From Nitrosovibrio sp. Nv17 (GTDB taxonomy: Bacteria; Pseudomonadota; Gammaproteobacteria; Burkholderiales; Nitrosomonadaceae): 64,000 nucleotides of DNA. Below the pieces are notes generated by a model that worked only from the letters and a program-made list of their open reading frames with translations, searched no databases and was not told where the DNA came from. The stretch covers positions 1 through 64,000 of the forward strand of contig NZ_FPIQ01000005.1 in NCBI RefSeq assembly GCF_900119085.1, given 5' to 3'. A program made the position numbers and the translations under genes. This document shows positions 7,328 through 14,558 of this stretch, in pieces (the first letter of the stretch is position 1; each line of letters opens with the position of its first letter).

Positions 7328-7549
7328 TTATTCCCTCCGCAATTTCCACGGCGGTACCGGGTCGGGATCGGCCCATAGTCCTCTATGATTTGTCATCGCC
7401 TCGGCTTCGATCTGGAGTAGGGCAGGGTTTGCTGAGTACGTTCGATAGACTTGCGTCATTCCTCGGCGCACCTGCCCAGGCCAAGAATCCCAAACGCCGT
7501 CTGATGGCATTAGCAGTGCCCACATCATGGAAGTGGTGCAATACCGCAT
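7328..7549 (-). pseudogene. C-terminal fragment of a staphylococcal-nuclease-like gene
   Basis: The last ~48 codons read VRRGMTQVYRTYSANPALLQ, IEAEAMTNHRGLWADPDPVP and PWKLRRE. This is the highly recognisable C-terminal end of bacterial SNase-like nucleases (ending GLWADPxPVPPWxWR). The upstream part of the frame (MRYCTTSMMWALLMPSDGVW) does not resemble the SNase core, and I find no active-site region nearby. I read it as a truncated remnant, without function as a nuclease. Confidence 0.65.
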
Positions 7550-7622
7550 GTCGGGTACTGAAGACTATGCAAGACCCGCGCAACGCCAGATGCACCCCCG
7601 AAACCAGCTCCGGAGTCCCCCG

Positions 7623-7715
7623 CTAAAACGTCCGAAACGTTTCGCGCGCGGTCCAGCCATAGAGTAGCAGAAGTAGCAGGAGAAGTAGTAACAACTCTGC
7701 GGTTAGTGCCGGCAT
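7623..7715 (-). CDS. 30-aa poly-leucine membrane microprotein (putative)
   Basis: ATG at 7715 is preceded by GGGAGG eight bases upstream, a strong ribosome-binding site. The product is MPALTAE, then eleven consecutive leucines, then YGWTARETFRTF. The leucines use all six leucine codons (TTG TTA CTA CTT CTC CTG CTA CTT CTG CTA CTC), so the run did not arise by triplet slippage and looks selected as a membrane span. An acidic N-side and a basic C-tail flank it. Small single-span peptides act as holin-like proteins, toxins or regulators in phages; no specific function can be assigned. The rest of 7550-7955 shows nothing convincing. Confidence 0.5.
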   Translation of the reverse strand: MPALTAELLLLLLLLLLLYGWTARETFRTF

Positions 7716-7955
7716 TCGGCACCCCTCCCGAACCAGATTCGTCCCTTCCTCGATGCCGAGCAGTCGTCCGATCGGCGCTCTGGAGGCGCATCCCCCAACC
7801 TCGTCCGTTCTTCCCTCTCGCCACACCTCGGCCCGTCGGGCCCAGCACCCCCACCCCGCCACCACCCGACGCGCGCGCAAGAAATCTCATTATCCTCCCT
7901 CTCCAAAAATTCTGGATTTTCCGAAAAATTCCGGGGATAGGGATAACTCTTCAAT

Positions 7956-8507
7956 TCATTTTGTGGATCGCTGCCTTGCGCCCTTGCGGCACCGAGGAGG
8001 CTCCTTCACTTTGCGCAGAAGATGCATCATCTTTTCGTCCCAATCGAACACTTCCATGGCAGCCTCTCCCATCTGGGCCGACAGACGCCGCCAGGTGGGC
8101 CAGCGCATCCACTTGGGCTTGCCATCCCGTCTGGTATCGTCATAGCTCGCTCGCTCATGCAATTTCCTGAGTCGCCGCCGGGCCAGGTCTACCCTTCCCT
8201 CATTCTCCGACCGGTTGCCCATATTGAGGCACTTCTTGCAGCCGTAGCCGGGTTTGCGCTCCATTCCCGATGGCAGGCGATAGAGGATCAAGCGGCGCCC
8301 TTCGCACCGCGGGCATTTGAAGTAAGGGCGTTTCCCGCCATAGTGGCACGCAACCCACTCCAGATCGACCAGAACATTGCCTGCAAGAATGAACCCATCC
8401 GTCAGCCGATACTCATGCGCGAGCTTCCGTATGTCGACTGAGGGAAAATCCTCCGCCATCAGCTTCGACCCTCGGCGGCCGAACCAGCCGCTGCCTATTC
8501 CACCCAT
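7956..8507 (-). CDS. phage-type zinc-ribbon protein
   Basis: A 183-residue protein beginning MGGIGSGWFGRRGSK, the N-terminal pattern of a family of phage-island proteins of unknown function. A four-cysteine zinc ribbon is clear: FKCPRC (residues about 64-69) and GCKKC (about 89-93). Hydrophobic strand-forming residues between the pairs support it. The C-terminal half is arginine-rich (LARRRLRKLHERASYDD, WMRWPTWRRLSAQMGEA), consistent with nucleic-acid binding. It lies downstream of the replication-type genes and the iteron-like cluster on the same strand. Confidence 0.65.
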   Translation of the reverse strand: MGGIGSGWFGRRGSKLMAEDFPSVDIRKLAHEYRLTDGFILAGNVLVDLEWVACHYGGKRPYFKCPRCEGRRLILYRLPSGMERKPGYGCKKCLNMGNRSENEGRVDLARRRLRKLHERASYDDTRRDGKPKWMRWPTWRRLSAQMGEAAMEVFDWDEKMMHLLRKVKEPPRCRKGARQRSTK

Positions 8508-8622
8508 GGCGCTATCCGGAGTAATGGATCAATCGATCGAACGGGGTTAATTTCTATTGCTGGCATGAATGGACGAGATTCTAGTCTGCCCCTCTCTTTT
8601 CCCGGCGAATCCGGAATCCCTT

Positions 8623-8805
8623 CCCCCTTTATAAAGGGGGGGCGGGAAGTCCGGGAAGAATTCGTTCCCGGAAAATCCCACTTCGGGAAATTTCGGGAAA
8701 TTCGGGAAAGAAAAAACAGGAAAAAGGGGCAAAAAATGAAGAAAATTCCCACTTTGAAAACTGGAAAAATGAAGTTCGGGAACGATTTCGGGAAATTTCG
8801 GGAAA
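8623..8805. repeat. iteron-like cluster with palindromes; candidate replication origin or operator
   Basis: Between the RepA-like gene and the zinc-ribbon gene, TTCGGGAA recurs at 8682, 8692, 8701, 8775, 8787 and 8797, all on the plus strand; five of the six read TTCGGGAAA, and spacings within each triplet are 9-12 bp. Two palindromes precede them: CCCCCTTTATAAAGGGGG (8623-8640, perfect) and CCGGGAA-N7-TTCCCGG (8651-8671). An A-rich purine stretch separates the two triplets (8707-8770). About-one-turn spacing, an adjacent Rep-type ATPase and an AT-rich block are features of iteron origins. A regulator-binding array is the alternative. No gene lies in 8508-8829. Confidence 0.5.
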
Positions 8806-8829
8806 AAGGAAGAGGTTTATTCGTGCGTT

Positions 8830-9909
8830 TTATGTAACCCATATCCAGCCGTCCCGCAATTTCAAGGCACCCCGATTCACCAAACCGATAATCGCTTCCT
8901 GTCCTCGCTCCTGCGTTCGTTTTGGATCAACTGGTAGGCGGCCTATGCACGATTCGATCAGCGCATCGAACTGGATGCATGGCCGCTCTGCCGGCGCCCC
9001 CCCTTTACCGTGCTCTCTGGAATCGCGCAGCAGTTCTCCAGCGACCTCATAGACGATCTTCTGGTTTCCACCCCTCGGAATTTTCGTCCGCTTCACGACA
9101 TCGGCAGCACGCTCTTCCGGTTCCACCACGCACGAGGTTACCGGATCGCCGTCTTCATCGATGCCGATCTCCACGACAGCCAGGCGGAACGGATGTGATT
9201 TGCCATCCAGGCCATCCTTCGATTTCTCCAACTCCCAAGTACGCCGGTTTTCATCGCGAGTCACCTTGATGACGGCATCGGCAGCGGCGAACAGCATGCT
9301 ATGCCCGCGCATGCCACGCGCCACGTCCTTGCCGCTGTGATGGACAAGAATGACAAGGCATCGGCACTCTTCACGGATACGGGCGGCCGCAGCCAGGATT
9401 CGCCCCATATCCACGCTTGAGTTCTCGTCAGCACCCGGGGAAGCGGCACTCAGGGTATCAATGATGACCACCCCGCCGTAAATACCTGCGGATTCGATCG
9501 ACTCAACCAGCATGGCAATATTCCCGGCATTGAGCAAGGAGAAGGATGCCGTGATGTATCTGACCCGGTGGCACGCATCGGCCCCATGGTACGCGCAGTA
9601 TGCCTGCACCCGCTGTGGCAGGCCGTTGTGACCCTCCTGGCACACATAGAGGACGTCGCAGGATGCCACCCGGTGGCCATGCCATTCCTCAAGACCGGAC
9701 AGGGCCGCGGCAAGATCCATGGTTAGGAAGGATTTTCCGGAACCCGAAGCGCCGTATACGACCGCGATGCCTTCGCGTGGCAATACGTTCTTTACTCGGT
9801 ATTGGGTAGCCGGCATGCCGCGCAGATCTTCGGCGGTGAGAAGCGGATAGGCCGGTGGCCGCCGATCAGGCGGAATTGCGGCCATGGAAGCTGCTGCTCT
9901 CCAAGACAT
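8830..9909 (-). CDS. RepA-like hexameric helicase / AAA_25 ATPase
   Basis: The start is ATG at 9909 because CCGGAGG sits six to seven bases upstream; a longer frame to 9993 is not needed. The 359-residue product has a RecA-fold ATPase: Walker A GASGSGKS (about residues 53-60), a Walker B-type VVIIDTLSAASPGADEN and a sensor-like LVILVHHSGKD. These are hallmarks of the RepA/DnaB-like (AAA_25) proteins of plasmids and phage islands. The C-terminus ends in a small winged-helix-like part (EAIIGLVNRGALKLRDGWIW). It follows the Toprim-like gene and lies beside the iteron-like cluster, so it probably drives replication of the element. Confidence 0.8.
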   Translation of the reverse strand: MSWRAAASMAAIPPDRRPPAYPLLTAEDLRGMPATQYRVKNVLPREGIAVVYGASGSGKSFLTMDLAAALSGLEEWHGHRVASCDVLYVCQEGHNGLPQRVQAYCAYHGADACHRVRYITASFSLLNAGNIAMLVESIESAGIYGGVVIIDTLSAASPGADENSSVDMGRILAAAARIREECRCLVILVHHSGKDVARGMRGHSMLFAAADAVIKVTRDENRRTWELEKSKDGLDGKSHPFRLAVVEIGIDEDGDPVTSCVVEPEERAADVVKRTKIPRGGNQKIVYEVAGELLRDSREHGKGGAPAERPCIQFDALIESCIGRLPVDPKRTQERGQEAIIGLVNRGALKLRDGWIWVT

Positions 9910-9989
9910 GATCAGCCTCCGGAAATCCGTCCAGGATTGAGGGTCGGCGTTGACATCCCGGCAGCCTTCACGCCATCCATCGCCGCGGG

Positions 9990-10838
9990 TCACTGCGCAT
10001 CACCGGGAAGACGAGTATGGGCTACGGAACGAAGCACCGCTTCCATGCCATGCCGCCTGGCAAGCTCACCGTATGAGCCCATCCCCTTGGGCAGGGATGT
10101 CAACCTTATCTCTGCCGCCACATAGTCCAGCATTGCAAGTATGCCGTGTTTATGCCTCTTTGCATCATCCGCGACGCGGATGACCTCCAGGGTGAGCAGC
10201 AACCATGAATTCTCATCTCCACTGAATGAATCCGGGCAAATGATCAGGTATAGTGGTTTGAAAGACCCGTATTCCTGGGCTGCGATCATTGTCGTTGCGT
10301 ACAGCGAATTGGGATCGCTGATGATCATCACGGGATCGCCTGTTGCCTGATAAATGATTGCAGCATCCTGATACGTGAAGGCGATGTATATGGTTATGGT
10401 CTCCGTGCTAACCGGATCCCCGAGGATGGTAAAGCTTCCGTGCCATGAAGCGTCGGAGGCGCATAGATTTTCCGTTCCGCTCTTCGGATCGATTGTCCGC
10501 AGGCCCACGGTCTCACCTTCCCAGTCTTTCATCGGAACGATCCACCTTCCATCGTACAGCCGAGCGTCGTAGGGCTTGACGCCAAGCTTCCGTACAGAAG
10601 GATGGTCGGGCGGCACAGGAGGGGCCGAATCGTAGATATTCCTGAAGCTAGCCATGATGGCTTGCTCTTTCTCCTCCGCCGCCGCTGCCTGGATTCCCAG
10701 TTCCCTATTCTTTGCGTCGTTGGCATCGTAAAGGGCCTGTGCTGCTGCCGGGTCGGTCTTCTGGAGCCTCCGGTATTCCGAGTGTTCGGCCAGGTTCCAG
10801 AAGACGGGATACGCCTCTTGTGGCTGGGCGGCCCTCAT
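9990..10838 (-). CDS. Toprim-like (primase-related) replication protein, degenerate motifs
   Basis: This 282-residue protein overlaps the AlpA stop by 4 bp and precedes the RepA-like ATPase, the usual place of a primase in P4-like and satellite replicons. KPYDARLYDGRWIVPMKDWE and GETVGLRTIDPKSGTENL resemble the N-terminal Toprim_N-like region, and TYQDAAIIYQATGDPVMIIS resembles the E-dal..TG.pV segment. The expected acidic residue is not evident (IYIAFTYQDA), and the later D-D motif is only partly matched (LIICPDSFSGDENSW). Either the Toprim site is degenerate or the domain has another role. Confidence 0.55.
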   Translation of the reverse strand: MRAAQPQEAYPVFWNLAEHSEYRRLQKTDPAAAQALYDANDAKNRELGIQAAAAEEKEQAIMASFRNIYDSAPPVPPDHPSVRKLGVKPYDARLYDGRWIVPMKDWEGETVGLRTIDPKSGTENLCASDASWHGSFTILGDPVSTETITIYIAFTYQDAAIIYQATGDPVMIISDPNSLYATTMIAAQEYGSFKPLYLIICPDSFSGDENSWLLLTLEVIRVADDAKRHKHGILAMLDYVAAEIRLTSLPKGMGSYGELARRHGMEAVLRSVAHTRLPGDAQ

Positions 10839-11068
10839 TGCGCACTTCCATCAGATGAAAGACGCTCGACCAACTCCCGAATATCCTGCGCTCGCCAAGC
10901 AGTAGTGCGCGGCCCAATCTTTACAGGCTTCGGAAATTTCTGAGATCGCACGCCGGCCCACCATGCGGATTTTGATATGGGGATTATGGCCGGGATTGGC
11001 GGGACTGTCTTAGGATCGCCTACGATCTGTTTTAGACGTAAGAATCCGTTTTTTTCTTGAAGATGCAT
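10835..11068 (-). CDS. AlpA-family excisionase/transcription regulator
   Basis: A 77-residue protein with the AlpA/MerR-like winged HTH: FLRLKQIVG, then IPISKSAWWAGVRSQKFPKP and WRAQDIRELVERL. AlpA proteins are found in P4-like elements and PICIs, where they activate excision or early genes. ATG at 11068 is preceded by AGGAGG. The stop overlaps the next start as ATGA, so it is translationally coupled to the Toprim-like gene and heads the replication operon. About 100 bp upstream, 11120-11155 contains GTCGCAAC and GTTGCGAG, a possible operator pair. Confidence 0.85.
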   Translation of the reverse strand: MHLQEKNGFLRLKQIVGDPKTVPPIPAIIPISKSAWWAGVRSQKFPKPVKIGPRTTAWRAQDIRELVERLSSDGSAQ

Positions 11069-11172
11069 GTCGCTGCCTCCTATAGCATGTGTTGGACACG
11101 GAGACAGAATAGACCCTTATGAATGTAACGTCGCAACAGGAACTATTCAGTTAGTGTTGCGAGATATAGAAG

Positions 11173-11727
11173 CTATTCGCGATTTCTCGATATGCAATCT
11201 TTCTCCAAAAATTCTACTACCTTCGCTATATAGTGATATTTTTTATATGCTGCCCCCACGGTATTTACATGAGCCCCAAGACGTTCACCGACTTCCTTTT
11301 TAGCTTTTGCTTCCGCTCTTTTTCGCTCAAGCCTAGTTTCAGTGGCATACTTAGCTAGCTGTTTCCCCATCTCTTGTGCCATTGAGATATGGCGTTCATA
11401 CGTTCTCTGCTCGATAGGACGTTTAGCCTCACGGAATACGCCGAAGGCGGCCAGCATGGCCTTCTTATCATTCAGAAGATACTCAACCGGTTTTTTAAGG
11501 GACGCAAGTGCAAGGCGACCAATCGATGTCTCCTTTTCGATATCGATTCCAGAAATAACCCGTCTGACAAATTCTAGTTGCCGGATCATGGCGGCGTCAT
11601 CCCCATTATCTGCGTCTGAGCATGTCTTCCTAAAACCGTACCGAATGCTATTTGGGTGATTCTGGTCAATTCCTATCGCCCCGACGTCGGGATGATCTTC
11701 CTCCGGCACTATCTCATCTTCGTCCAT
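11173..11727 (-). CDS. phage-type hypothetical protein (184 aa)
   Basis: The start is ATG at 11727 (AGAAGGTCTGAAA upstream); the longer frame has an arginine/cysteine-rich N-terminus that looks non-coding. The acidic N-terminus (MDEDEIVPEEDHPDVG) is followed by a helical body with a lysine-rich segment (ERKRAEAKAKKEVGERLGA). The C-terminal GERLGAHVNTVGAAYKKY resembles a small HTH, so DNA binding is possible. No family recognised. It is co-directional with AlpA but separated by about 100 bp of possible promoter sequence. Confidence 0.55.
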   Translation of the reverse strand: MDEDEIVPEEDHPDVGAIGIDQNHPNSIRYGFRKTCSDADNGDDAAMIRQLEFVRRVISGIDIEKETSIGRLALASLKKPVEYLLNDKKAMLAAFGVFREAKRPIEQRTYERHISMAQEMGKQLAKYATETRLERKRAEAKAKKEVGERLGAHVNTVGAAYKKYHYIAKVVEFLEKDCISRNRE

Positions 11728-11738
11728 TTTCAGACCTT

Positions 11739-12194
11739 CTATATCCCTTGCTGCCTTGACCTTCCCTGCCGGACTCTTACACTGGCTTCTCCCTGCCTTG
11801 CGCGGCGTCGGAAGCGCGGCCGTGACGCGTGCGCAGCTCCTGCACCACCTGCAGCATCCATCAGGTCCTGCAGCAGCATCCATGCTCCTAGACTGGCCCG
11901 ACCCCGGGCACGCTGAGCCCTGTGCGCCGGCAGCGGATTGAGTGGAGCACCGCCGATAACCCTCCTGGAGTCCACAGCGTCGCATCGATTCTTGCGAGGG
12001 CAGGGTGGCGGCGCCTTCCGGTGCAGCTCGAGCAGCGACGGATCGATGCGCACCGCCTCGCCGGTATCGGTGTATGTGAGGTCGATTCGTGGCCGCGGAT
12101 CAGTACGTGATGCCGGCCAGGATCGGCCCACCTTCGCGATACGGCCGCTCGGGGTAACGACCAGGTCACCTGGACTGTAATTCTGCTGTATCAT
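11739..12194 (-). CDS. hypothetical protein with SH3-like N-terminus
   Basis: A 151-residue frame from ATG 12194. The first 60 residues are credible protein: YSPGDLVVTPSGRIAKVG and RIDLTYTDTGEAVRIDPSLL, a small beta-barrel-like pattern seen in short phage and island proteins. The remainder is arginine/alanine-rich and of low complexity and may be frame noise after a mutation. It ends 11 bp before the next gene's start. Function unknown. Confidence 0.4.
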   Translation of the reverse strand: MIQQNYSPGDLVVTPSGRIAKVGRSWPASRTDPRPRIDLTYTDTGEAVRIDPSLLELHRKAPPPCPRKNRCDAVDSRRVIGGAPLNPLPAHRAQRARGRASLGAWMLLQDLMDAAGGAGAAHASRPRFRRRARQGEASVRVRQGRSRQQGI

Positions 12195-12200
12195 CGCGGC

Positions 12201-12332
12201 ATGAACAGATCAGCGCCCATCATTCTGGCATCCCTCATGCTGTGCTCCTGCGCCGCGCCGATGACGAAGGAAGGCGCGATGGTGCGACAGGTGGCGCCCG
12301 AGGTCATCCTGGATTTTCTGCATCATGGTTGA
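12201..12332 (+). CDS. 43-aa putative lipoprotein
   Basis: Too short for routine ORF calling. ATG at 12201 gives MNRSAPIILASLMLCSCAAP: one basic residue, a hydrophobic core and a lipobox-like LCSC or LMLC before Cys15 or Cys17. A short tail (MTKEGAMVRQVAPEVILDFL) and a stop follow. It is divergent from the gene starting at 12194, with seven bases between the two start codons. No clear ribosome-binding site is visible. It could be a small phage lipoprotein (Rz1-like proteins are short lipoproteins, though usually proline-rich) or a truncated gene. Confidence 0.35.
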   Translation: MNRSAPIILASLMLCSCAAPMTKEGAMVRQVAPEVILDFLHHG

Positions 12333-12406
12333 GCATGATGCCATAAATTCCCGAAATGCAAATGACCCCAGGCTTACGCCCTGAAAACACTACGATCGTC
12401 AGGCGA

Positions 12407-12694
12407 TCAAGTCCGCTTGCTCTTCTCGTTGCGCTCGACCATGGCGAGTTCCTTGGCCATGTCGAGGGTGATGGCGTATTCGAGGGAAGGACGCCCCCCG
12501 TGGGGTTTTTCGGCATTTGCCGAATAACTCACATAGTCCTCGTTTTCCGTGAATCCATACTGCTGGATTCTTTCCTTGATCCAGGTGACGAACTTGTCGC
12601 CGGTCTCCAGGAACGCATGCAGGTCGCGGGCGTTGACAGTCTAAACCTGCCCACCGCCGACGGCGCGCTCCTGTACCTTGATGAGTTCGTTCAT
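12407..12694 (-). pseudogene. AntA/AntB-type antirepressor with internal amber codon and truncated C-terminus
   Basis: The minus-strand frame from ATG 12694 reads MNELIKVQERAVGGGQV, then TAG at 12643-12641, then TVNARDLHAFLETGDKFVTW and IKERIQQYGFTENEDYV, ending with MAKELAMVERNEKSKRT and a stop. This is the recognisable N-terminal domain of phage AntA/AntB antirepressors, which normally continue QTVNARDLH, so a single CAG-to-TAG change accounts for the stop. The usual continuation after MVERNEK is also lost. The start overlaps the upstream gene as ATGA. Loss of the antirepressor would favour stable integration. Confidence 0.8.
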
Positions 12695-13197
12695 GCCGCC
12701 ACCTCTTTTTCCCCGAACTCCAAAATATCAAGTTCGAAATTAACGACCCGATCCCTAGCCTCCCTCATCGCTGCGTGCTCGAATACTTCAATGCGCTTTG
12801 CAGCCATGTATACAAGCTCGTCAACGTGAGCCAAGAAACCAACCACATACCTACTGGTGTATTTCATCTTCGGCCCCTGCTTCTGAAGCATATCTTGGAC
12901 GATTGAAAGCAGAACGCTATAGCCCACGCTATCGGGGTTGTCCTTCAAAAATTGGGCATAGTGCGCGGCGTATCTGCGGCCTATGAGCGTCTCTTCAAAG
13001 GAATCGTCGCATCCATCAGGGGGAACGTGCCAATGATCAACATGTTGCTCCCCGCCCTTGTTGTCGAACAGGACAAACGGCAACTCGATAGACATGTCGT
13101 CCCCTTTATTTCCGGGACGGTAGGTACGCGGGGCAGTGGATTTGTACGCGGGCGCGGACGCGCCGCCAAGTGCAAGTGTAGAATCAGCCTTAGCCAT
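12691..13197 (-). CDS. phage-type hypothetical protein (168 aa)
   Basis: ATG at 13197 sits behind AGGAGGT, one of the strongest ribosome-binding sites in the element. The first 33 residues are flexible (Ala/Ser/Pro). A folded body follows (MSIELPFVLFDNKGGEQHVD, HVPPDGCDDSFEETLIGRRY) with a helical C-terminus (VYMAAKRIEVFEHAAMREAR). No family recognised. It is the first gene of the minus-strand operon after the integrase and overlaps the antirepressor by 4 bp, so the two were probably co-expressed. Confidence 0.6.
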   Translation of the reverse strand: MAKADSTLALGGASAPAYKSTAPRTYRPGNKGDDMSIELPFVLFDNKGGEQHVDHWHVPPDGCDDSFEETLIGRRYAAHYAQFLKDNPDSVGYSVLLSIVQDMLQKQGPKMKYTSRYVVGFLAHVDELVYMAAKRIEVFEHAAMREARDRVVNFELDILEFGEKEVAA

Positions 13198-13282
13198 GAT
13201 GCTTACCTCCTAGAAAGGTTGCGTTGTGGTCAGGGGTGTCAAGTGCGTCAACACTTTTCACCCCGCATATACCTGAAGTCCG

Positions 13283-14503
13283 TCAGGCCACGGTATTGCC
13301 CCTCAATGGCAGGATGCTTGCCCCGCGGGCCAGCCCTTCCAAGTAATCCGCCCAGGCTTGCATCATCTTCCGACGCTCCCCCAGGTGCTCGGCATAGTTG
13401 TACGCCGCCCGCACCGAATCCCGCTCGGCATGGGCGAGCTGCCGCTCGATGGCATCCCGATTCCATCCCTGCTCATTGAGCAGCGTGCTGGCCATGCTCC
13501 GGAAGCCGTGGCCGGTCAGTTCACCTGTGCCGTACCCCAGCCGCCGTAGCGCCGCATTTACGGTGTTTTCCGACATCGGCCGGGAGGGTGTCCGCACACC
13601 GGGGAAAACGTACTTCCCCTGCCCGGTAAGTGGCTGCAGATCGCGCAGGATCGCTACCGCCTGAGTACAGAGGGGCACGATGTGTACGGCACGCATCTTC
13701 ATCTTTTCGCCCGGGATCCTCCATTCCGCCGTGTCCAGATCGATCTCGCTCCACTCGGCATGGCGCAGCTCACCAGGCCGTACAAAAAGCAGAGGGGCGA
13801 GCTGGAGGGCGCACCGCGTAACAAAGGAGCCCCGATAGTCATCCAAGGCGCGCAGTAGCCCCCCAATCATTCCCGGATCGGTAATGCTGGCATGATGCTT
13901 TTCCCTTGCCGGCGGCAGCGCTCCCCGCAGGTCGCCGGAAGGATCACGTTCGGCCCGGCCGGTGGCGACGGCGTAGCGGAATACCTGGCCGCAATTCTGG
14001 AGGGCACGGTGCGCCGTTTCGAGTGCGCCCCGCTCCTCGATGCGGCGGAGGGTTGCCAGGAGTGCCGGGGCCGTAATTTCGCTGATGGGCCGGCTGCCTA
14101 TCCACGGGAAGATATCCCGCTCCAGGCGGCGAATGATCTTGTCGCCGTGGCTTTTCACCCAACCAGGGGAATACTTGGCGTACCACTCCCGGGCTACAGC
14201 CTCGAAGCTGTTGCTAGCGGCTTCCTTGCCTGCTCGCTTCGTCTCCTGCTTGAGCAGACAGGGATCGACCCCATTTGCCACGTGCTTGCGTGCGACGTCG
14301 CGACGATCCCTCGCCTGGGCCAGAGACACGTCCGGATATACCCCCAAGGCAAGCAGCTTCTCCTTTCCGTTGAATCGATACTTGAAGCGCCAGTATTTCG
14401 ATCCATTGGGATGCAACAACAGGAACAGCCCTTTCTCATCCGCCAATTTGCGCGGCTTAGCCTCAGGCTTTGAACTGCGGACGGAGAGATCGGTCAGGGG
14501 CAT
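13283..14503 (-). CDS. P4-type tyrosine integrase
   Basis: The start is ATG at 14503 (MPLTDLSVRSSKPEAKPRKL), giving 406 residues, the normal size; the longer frame only translates the ssrA terminator region. Domains: an N-terminal arm-binding DUF4102 fold (about 10-85, LFLLLHPNGSKYWRFKYRF), a core-binding SAM-like domain (about 100-180) and the catalytic domain with R242 (RPGELR), H332 and R335 (HGFRS), H358 (AHAE) and the nucleophile Tyr368 (AAYNYAEH). All catalytic residues are present, so the enzyme may be active. It integrates the element at the ssrA 3' end, next to which it lies, with arm-like sites just upstream. Confidence 0.92.
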   Translation of the reverse strand: MPLTDLSVRSSKPEAKPRKLADEKGLFLLLHPNGSKYWRFKYRFNGKEKLLALGVYPDVSLAQARDRRDVARKHVANGVDPCLLKQETKRAGKEAASNSFEAVAREWYAKYSPGWVKSHGDKIIRRLERDIFPWIGSRPISEITAPALLATLRRIEERGALETAHRALQNCGQVFRYAVATGRAERDPSGDLRGALPPAREKHHASITDPGMIGGLLRALDDYRGSFVTRCALQLAPLLFVRPGELRHAEWSEIDLDTAEWRIPGEKMKMRAVHIVPLCTQAVAILRDLQPLTGQGKYVFPGVRTPSRPMSENTVNAALRRLGYGTGELTGHGFRSMASTLLNEQGWNRDAIERQLAHAERDSVRAAYNYAEHLGERRKMMQAWADYLEGLARGASILPLRGNTVA

Positions 14504-14536
14504 GCTTGGGGGTACAGGTCTTTGGGGGTACAGCAC

Positions 14537-14556
14537 ATACCCCGTAATGTACCCCC
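14537..14556. promoter_or_regulatory. integrase arm-type site, right end (putative)
   Basis: ATACCCCGTAATGTACCCCC is immediately inside the right att copy and matches the left-end site at 3777-3796 in 17 of 20 positions. Two further inverted TGTACCCCC motifs (rc of GGGGGTACA) lie at 14508-14516 and 14524-14532, between this site and the integrase start. They may serve as integrase or AlpA/Xis sites and overlap the integrase promoter. Confidence 0.5.
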
Positions 14557-14558
14557 AT

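Noticed and set aside
8575-8830. Possible CRISPR array because of the repeated TTCGGGAAA
   Set aside because: Repeat units are nine bases with almost no spacers between most of them; no cas genes are present.
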